Source of the DNA: Verrucomicrobiota bacterium
GTDB lineage: Bacteria > Verrucomicrobiota > Verrucomicrobiia > Chthoniobacterales > UBA10450
Assembly (NCBI GenBank): GCA_003219225.1
Contig: QHPZ01000094.1
Span: 1 to 7,889, forward strand
Reading direction: 5' to 3'
DNA: 7,889 nt
Positions 6,628 to 7,889 of the stretch are shown in pieces. The notes beneath the pieces were generated by a model. It worked only from the letters and a program-made list of their open reading frames with translations. It did no database searches and was not told the origin of the DNA. How positions within the stretch are numbered: position 1 is the stretch's first letter; every line of letters starts with the position of its first letter. The translations under genes and the position numbers were made by a program.

Positions 6628-7041
6628 TCACCTGGATCCGCCGAACGGTGCGCGGCGCGTGCGAACACGCGCCACCCACTCCTTCAACTGCAGGATCGAC
6701 ATGAAATTGATGATCCGTTGTGCTGGGATTTTCGCCTTCAACGCAGTAGCCAAGCCGAGATCGATAAATTCGAGCTGCCATGAATGATGCGCGTCGGTTC
6801 CTAACGAGACCCGACAATCTTCCCGGCGCGCGAGTTTGAGCAGACTGAGATTCAAGTCTTGACGATCGGGATAGCAATCGATCTCGACGGCTTTATCGAG
6901 CCTTGCGGCTTCGGCGAAAACGCGCGGCCAGTCCGCTTTAGCAGCTCGGCGATTTGCGCGTTCGATAATGCCTTGGCTGCGCGCGTCGCGCTCACATCCG
7001 TGATTCGATTGGGACGCCGCAGTGGCGTCTGCAAAATCGAA
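6628..7041 (-). pseudogene. 3' remnant of a PHP-domain phosphoesterase gene
   Basis: An open frame of 137 codons without an ATG runs from the in-frame stop at 7044-7042 to TGA at 6630-6628. From about 6930 downstream it reads clearly as the C-terminal part of a PHP-domain protein: KADWPRVFAEAARLDKAV, then EIDCYPDRQDLNLSLLKLA, then CRVSLGTDAHHSWQLEFI (the late PHP metal-site D-A-H motif), then IPAQRIINFMSILQLKEWV. PHP domains are metal-dependent phosphoesterases, found alone or in PolX-type polymerases. The N-terminal motifs (HxH and others) are missing. The preceding reading (DATAASQSNHGCERDARSQG) is not family-like, and the intact gene at 7052-7525 occupies the place where the 5' part should be. 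The only in-frame TTG (6855) would leave 75 residues. It is probably a dead fragment. Confidence 0.7.
6654..6673. repeat. perfect inverted repeat with tetraloop near convergent gene ends
   Basis: GGCGCGTG / CACGCGCC, an 8-bp perfect stem around CGAA, lies 36 nt after the DUF2231 stop codon and inside the last codons of the PHP remnant. No T-run follows on either strand. It may act as a two-way 3' end structure for the convergent pair, but chance in GC-rich coding DNA is possible. Confidence 0.35.
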
Positions 7042-7051
7042 TCAGGCGCGC

Positions 7052-7525
7052 CTAATACTTGAAGAGGTGAGCTCGGTCGGACTCGACAAACTCGGCGTGA
7101 TCGACTGAGAGCGGCTCACCCAGAACCTTGGAAAGCTCTTGCGCCAGAACGATCGCAATCGAGCGGGCGTCCTGGGTGTAAACAGGAATCGGAAACGACC
7201 CGGCGTTGCGATCGTACCCGTAGATCGTCCCATCAGTTTCCCAGACACAGTAGGCGTGGCCGGCAGGATGATTGTTGTAGCGAACGAGCAAAATTTTCGC
7301 CCAAAAATTTTTGTCCAATGCGTGCTGAGTTTTGACGGCGGCGAGATAATTGCAGGCGGAAATGACGCAGCCGTTGAGCACGACGAGATCGCTTTCAGCC
7401 GGGGTGAGGAAGACCGGCTGCTGGGGGCGTGCGCCGAGCGTGAAACAGGCGAGAAGCAGCGCGCAGTGGTAAACGAGTTTGGTCAGGGTTTGTGAATTGC
7501 GGAGTGCGGCGAGGCGAGTTGCCAT
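7052..7525 (-). CDS. exported protein with a Cys-His-Asp arrangement, possible papain-like fold
   Basis: 157 residues; not recognised as a named family. The N-terminus has basic residues (R4, R9, K16), then a hydrophobic run ending LLLACFTLG. LLAC (24-27) fits a lipobox, so it may be a lipoprotein anchored at Cys27, although the hydrophobic core is short and contains His20. The mature part has NGCVISACNYLAAVK (Cys53, Cys58 at the start of a helix), then a strand with PAGHAYCVWE (His90), then a turn TIYGYDRNAGSFPI (Asp105). The order Cys at a helix start, His in 'GHA.cv', and Asp in 'Y.YD..G' is what transglutaminase-like and other papain-like cysteine hydrolases show. Enzymatic activity is inference. 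No ribosome site is visible; an AT-rich stretch lies directly upstream. It lies 10 nt upstream of the PHP remnant on the same strand. Confidence 0.75.
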   Translation of the reverse strand: MATRLAALRNSQTLTKLVYHCALLLACFTLGARPQQPVFLTPAESDLVVLNGCVISACNYLAAVKTQHALDKNFWAKILLVRYNNHPAGHAYCVWETDGTIYGYDRNAGSFPIPVYTQDARSIAIVLAQELSKVLGEPLSVDHAEFVESDRAHLFKY

Positions 7526-7529
7526 AAAA

Positions 7530-7568
7530 ACTATAACATTTATAACACCGTCCCCGGATCTTTGGGAA
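7530..7568 (-). promoter_or_regulatory. AT-rich candidate promoter of the 7052-7525 gene
   Basis: On the minus strand, TTCCCA (7568-7563) and TATAAA (7544-7539) are 18 nt apart, 4/6 and 5/6 matches to the sigma-70 consensus. A second TATAGT (7535-7530) lies 4 nt before the ATG. The block 7532-7544 also forms TATAA-CAT-TTATA, an inverted repeat. It stands out from the GC-rich surroundings. Which box is used, if any, cannot be told. Confidence 0.3.
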
Positions 7569-7639
7569 GCTTTTTATTTCGGCGACTAGAATCAGCCGCC
7601 TCAGTCGCGGCCGCCGCCGGCCGTGAAGAAGAACGCCTT

Positions 7640-7889
7640 TTAGCTTACCGTAAGGGGCACGGGTCCGGTACTTGCCGCGGTGCAGATCTCCCGCGCCAGG
7701 CCTCGCGCTTCCTCTTCGAGCGGGCCAAGGCTGAATTGCGCGCAGCTGCGACGGTTACTGAGATAGCGGCGAACCCACGGCTCAAGCCCGCCGCTGCGTT
7801 CACATTGCGCGATGTGCACGAAATTATGCACGAGCAATTCGCGGTCACCCCAGGCATCCGCCCGAATAATGACAGCGTAGCCAAACCCG
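7640..7889 (-). CDS. putative zinc-peptidase-like protein with altered HExxH motif, 3' part (partial)
   Basis: The frame is open from the window edge (first full codon at 7888) to TAA at 7642-7640, giving 82 residues. It begins GFGYAVIIRADAWGDRELLV, then HNFVHIAQCERSGGLEPWVRRYL, then CAQFSLGPLEEEARGLAREIC. The layout (E-L-L-x-H-x-x-x-H-x-x-Q, a basic 'W..rYl' helix, then a Pro-Leu-Glu-x-E-A helix giving the third acidic ligand) is that of small zinc peptidases with HELVHxxQ. Here the catalytic Glu is Asn (HNFVH), so the His pair and Glu could still bind metal but normal peptidase chemistry is doubtful. The start and any signal peptide lie beyond the window. It lies 114 nt upstream of the 7052-7525 gene on the same strand. 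Confidence 0.6.
   Translation of the reverse strand, partial: GFGYAVIIRADAWGDRELLVHNFVHIAQCERSGGLEPWVRRYLSNRRSCAQFSLGPLEEEARGLAREICTAASTGPVPLTVS

Noticed and set aside
7582..7623. Inverted repeats GCGACT/AGTCGC and CGGCCG/CGGCCG between the two right-end genes
   Set aside because: The first has a 15-base loop, the second is a self-palindromic GC run, and neither has a T-run on the strand of the upstream gene, so terminator status is not supported.

Overview
The window reads as ordinary chromosomal DNA from a GC-rich Gram-negative-type bacterium. The best guess is soil Verrucomicrobia (Chthoniobacterales-like). That rests on the mix of families (a small exported protein ending its first domain in LPKEIQERY, a GYF_2+Yip1 protein, DUF2752, ComEC, DUF4383, DUF2231) and on protein similarities recalled from memory, not searched. 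No tRNA, rRNA, CRISPR array, phage gene or insertion sequence was seen, and no clear new multi-gene system was found.

Layout: 1-101 (-) is the 5' end of an MBL-fold hydrolase, cut by the window edge. Divergent from it, 216-695 (+) encodes a small exported protein, followed by a GC hairpin. A tight same-strand run follows: GYF_2-Yip1 membrane protein (781-1680), DUF2752 membrane protein (1684-2109) and ComEC/Rec2 (2117-4189), with gaps of 3 and 7 nt. The ComEC frame is broken near its C-terminus. Its natural C-terminal tail continues in another frame to 4298, where it meets the convergent trmB gene (4295-4882, -). Upstream of trmB lies DUF4383 (4955-5323, -), and divergent from that is an exported MsrA (5443-6048, +) followed by DUF2231 (6096-6617, +). 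The right end is all minus strand: the 3' remnant of a PHP-domain gene (6628-7041), an exported possible papain-like protein (7052-7525) and the 3' part of a putative zinc-peptidase-like gene whose HExxH-type motif reads HNFVH (7640-7889).

Functions: trmB methylates G46 of tRNA. MsrA repairs oxidised methionine, here probably outside the cytoplasm. ComEC is the inner-membrane DNA-uptake channel of natural transformation. The DUF4383 and DUF2231 proteins are small integral membrane proteins of unknown role next to msrA. The genes look like separate housekeeping and envelope units rather than one pathway.

The most notable signal is gene damage. A frame-changing lesion in comEC removes its HH-type metal-binding segment. 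A probable frameshift, or a 15-codon coupled leader, sits at the trmB start. The PHP gene has lost its 5' part. These could be real gene decay or assembly errors. Every interval is covered by a gene or gene remnant except short gaps under about 120 bases.
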